Position numbers and translations under genes: made by a program
NCBI GenBank assembly: GCA_031284105.1
Contig: JAITAN010000253.1
Coordinates: 1-7,284 of the forward strand
DNA length: 7,284 nucleotides
Direction: 5' to 3'
Origin: Treponema sp.
GTDB lineage: Bacteria > Spirochaetota > Spirochaetia > Treponematales > Breznakiellaceae
Notes under the pieces: generated by a model
What the model was told of the DNA's origin: nothing
The model's input: the letters and a program-made list of their open reading frames with translations, nothing else
Database searches by the model: none
Part shown: positions 6,095 to 7,284 of the stretch, piece after piece
How the letters are laid out: each line of letters starts with the position of its first letter
How positions within the stretch are numbered: the stretch's first letter is position 1

Positions 6095-6357
6095 TCATCT
6101 TACTATTCTTAATATGTCCTCTGTACTGTTACATAAATATTTTGGAAATTCATTTTCCAAGCTCTTCCTTGTTTCCGTATCCATATAATACCCAATACTG
6201 TCTATCCTGTTTTTATTCGCTCCTATTATGTCATATTTCCTAGCCCCTATCATTATCGTCTCTTTTTCGTTTAGTTTATACTTTTCCATAATGTGTCTTA
6301 TTATATCTTTTTTCAAAATGTTCTTTCCAAATTGTTTCCTACGACATATTTGAAATA
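6095..6357 (-). pseudogene. C-terminal fragment of a HAD-family phosphatase (Gph-like), frameshifted
   Basis: Two adjoining frames read as one HAD protein. The first part (to TGA at 6313-6315) reads YFKYVVGNNLERTF; the second, from 6316 down to TGA 6095, reads KKDIIRHIMEKYKLNEKETI, then MIGARKYDIIGANKNRIDSI, and ends EDILRIVR. This matches the order seen in phosphoglycolate-phosphatase-type HAD enzymes: FKYVxGxxLDxTR, a motif III Lys, then GDRxxDIxGAxxNxIxSIGV. The frames meet at a T-rich stretch (6307-6313 on the + strand), consistent with loss or gain of one base. The N-terminal half with the nucleophile DxDGTL is absent, and the first Asp of motif IV GDxxxD is Ala (GARKYD), so no activity is expected. 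The fragment is AT-rich compared with the operon and resembles Firmicute-style sequences, suggesting transfer. Confidence 0.75.
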
Positions 6358-6498
6358 TCTATTTACAGCTATGCCGCCGCCCATAAACGGGTCAAGAACG
6401 ACATCGCCTTCACTGTTGGCGGTAAAAAGCAGCTTATATAAGAGGGCTTCCGGATTTTGTGTGGGGGTAACCGGTAAACTCATTGGATTGGGAATTAA
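6358..6498 (-). pseudogene. C-terminal fragment of a beta-class DNA methyltransferase (motif I part)
   Basis: From about ATG 6483 the frame reads TPTQNPEALLYKLLFTANSE, then GDVVLDPFMGGGIAVNR. This is the classical end of N6-adenine/N4-cytosine methylases of the beta order: the (H/Y)PTQKPE stretch followed by the AdoMet-binding motif I DPFxGxGT. Here TQKPE reads TQNPE, and the protein stops matching a methylase right after AVNR, where it passes in the same frame into HAD sequence (FKYVVGN). A TAG at 6499-6501 closes the frame upstream. The N-terminal part of the same gene is found at 6519-6764; the middle with the target recognition domain is missing. No function expected. Confidence 0.8.
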
Positions 6499-6518
6499 CT
6501 ATGAAAAACTCTAAAACA

Positions 6519-6764
6519 TCAGGAGGGGCGACCTTTAATTCCGTGCATTTGTTCAACCCGCTCTTTCAGCCACGCGATATAATGGTCGACGCCGCCCGCC
6601 CAGCGGTACTGAAAACTGCGGACTTCCCCCGCGTCTCCCCAGATGACCCCATAATTCCGGTTGCTGAAAAAGAGCGGGTCAAGGTAGATAAGGTCAACGC
6701 TGTCCGCTTCCAGCGTTTTGAGAATTTCCAGATTGTCGCCAAGGATAAGTTTATTGACGGTCAT
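6519..6764 (-). pseudogene. N-terminal fragment of a site-specific DNA methyltransferase (N6-A or N4-C, beta class)
   Basis: ATG 6764 opens 81 residues: MTVNKLILGDNLEILKTLEA, then DSVDLIYLDPLFF, SNRNYGVIWGD, RWAGGVDHYIAWLKERVEQM, ending out of frame at TGA 6519. GDNLEIL..L...SVDLIYxDPPF is the hallmark start of these methylases (motif IV first, motif I at the C-terminus). The catalytic DPPF reads DPLF (Asp29, Pro30, Leu31, Phe32). The usual next segment (a RxLKPTGSIxxHCD-like strand) is lost after HGI, so a deletion junction lies near 6525-6535. A family member is typically several hundred residues long. The start overlaps the end of a preceding short ORF by 14 nt, suggesting former coupling. 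A TTG at 6770 is a less likely start. Confidence 0.85.
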
Positions 6765-6926
6765 TTTCAAGACATTCTCTTTGAAGTTTCAAACCGGACT
6801 TCCGAACACCGGCATCTTTCCGCCTGTTTTTCCCTTCCCGCGCCCTGATTACATCACGTTGACGGTTAGCGAATACATCTAATATTTTTTTTTGAAGTAA
6901 AGTTCTTGTTTTGTTTGAGACGGCAT
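6751..6926 (-). pseudogene. Short ORF split at a nine-A run, upstream of the methylase fragment
   Basis: ATG 6926 reads MPSQTKQELYFKKK and then meets TAG just after nine consecutive A (T run at 6885-6893 on the + strand). The neighbouring frame continues from the A run as ILDVFANRQRDVIRAREGKN, then RRKDAGVRKSGLKLQRECLE, to TAA 6751-6753, but has no start codon of its own. One extra A would join the two into a 58-residue, strongly basic protein that ends 14 nt inside the methylase gene. I do not recognise a family; the basic, Arg/Lys-rich make-up would fit nucleic-acid binding. It may be a broken gene, a slippage-switched gene, or chance. Confidence 0.4.
6885..6893. repeat. Homopolymer run (T9 on +, A9 on the coding strand)
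   Basis: Nine consecutive T on the + strand sit exactly where the two reading frames of the short ORF 6751-6926 must be joined. Runs of this length are prone to slipped-strand changes and to polymerase slippage. Confidence 0.9.
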
Positions 6927-6957
6927 TTCTTACTTTTAAATTCTCTCTTTCTCTTTT

Positions 6958-7284
6958 TTATGTAACCTGTTCCACTACACCGTTTATTTTCAGTTTTATT
7001 ATTTCGATATTTTCAAGGCCGTCATTGTCAACAACTTTTACCGCTATCGTATGCGTTCCGGTTTTAAGCGAAACAATTTGCTTGCCTTCTTTGTCGATAA
7101 TAATCGACGGCCTAAAGCCTTTTTCTTTGTCGTAAGTAAAATCCCAGCTATAAAATTCAATACCGGCGGCGCTTTGCCCCGCCGCGGTCAACTCTATTTT
7201 CCGGTTTCCCGCGGACGTTCCGTCCGATGCATCTTTTGATAGTTCGTTGATATGAACCCCGATTGCCGGTTTTGTGGCAATGGG
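6958..7284 (-). CDS. C-terminal part of a larger protein with a PKD/Ig-like tail, possibly a DNA methylase-associated protein (5' end outside the window)
   Basis: The - strand frame is open from the window edge to TAA 6958-6960, giving 108 residues without a needed start, so the gene is 5'-partial; TTG 7191 is internal. The tail has the features of a PKD/Ig-like sandwich: AAGIEFYSWDFTYDKEKGF (WDF strand), a short IIDKEGKQ turn, then KTGTHTIAVKVVDNDGLENI, which matches the G-x-(Y/H)-T-(I/V)-x-(V)-x-V-x-D-x-D-G signature, then IKLKINGVVEQVT. The segment before it (IATKPAIGVHINELSKDASD) looks like an interdomain linker. From memory, very similar tails end some large site-specific DNA methyltransferases carrying an extra nuclease-like domain in spirochaetes. 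The methylase debris downstream fits this, but the catalytic part lies outside and the assignment is unverified. No signal or membrane segment is in view. Confidence 0.65.
   Translation of the reverse strand, partial: PIATKPAIGVHINELSKDASDGTSAGNRKIELTAAGQSAAGIEFYSWDFTYDKEKGFRPSIIIDKEGKQIVSLKTGTHTIAVKVVDNDGLENIEIIKLKINGVVEQVT

Noticed and set aside
6483..6848. + strand frame of 121 codons
   Set aside because: It is antisense to the recognisable methylase N-terminal fragment.

Overview
The window looks like accessory or poorly conserved bacterial DNA. The best guess for the host is a host-associated spirochaete of the Treponema type. That rests on the style of the cyclase and coiled-coil operon, moderate GC, tandem repeats, and a methylase remnant of a sort I associate with such genomes. 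It is an inference from memory; no marker gene in the window proves it.

Left part, + strand (1-1632): the end of an unrecognised helical protein (1-261) runs straight into two adjacent tandem arrays. The first has a 63-bp period (about 291-697) and is built from nested hairpins. The second has a 42-bp period (712-879). Both periods are multiples of three. One + frame stays open through both arrays and joins a small downstream ORF (932-1120), broken only by a TGA at 788-790. Bases 1121-1585 hold nothing I can assign firmly.

Centre, - strand (1586-5853): this is the best-supported unit, a three-gene operon read right to left. It has a promoter with a perfect TTGACA box and a 17-bp spacer. The genes are a membrane-bound class III nucleotide cyclase with an extracytoplasmic sensor, a one-span membrane protein with long coiled coils and a beta-rich end, and an exported protein of unknown function. 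The second gene starts inside the first (22-nt overlap) and the third starts at a TAATG junction, each behind a strong Shine-Dalgarno site, so the three are probably made together. The cyclase has both metal aspartates, the Asn/Arg pair and the Thr of class IIIb, but Ser where the adenine-reading Lys normally lies. Behind the promoter is a partial tandem copy of the cyclase 5' end that has lost 122 bp, including the start codon.

Right part, - strand (6095-7284): a decayed DNA methyltransferase locus. In reading order there is the end of a protein with a PKD/Ig-like tail (possibly a larger methylase), a short ORF split at a run of nine A, the N-terminal part of a beta-class DNA methyltransferase (DPPF changed to DPLF), its C-terminal motif I part after loss of the middle, and then a direct join into a HAD-phosphatase fragment whose GDxxxD motif reads GARKYD. 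This end is AT-rich next to the operon and looks like an insertion and decay hotspot.
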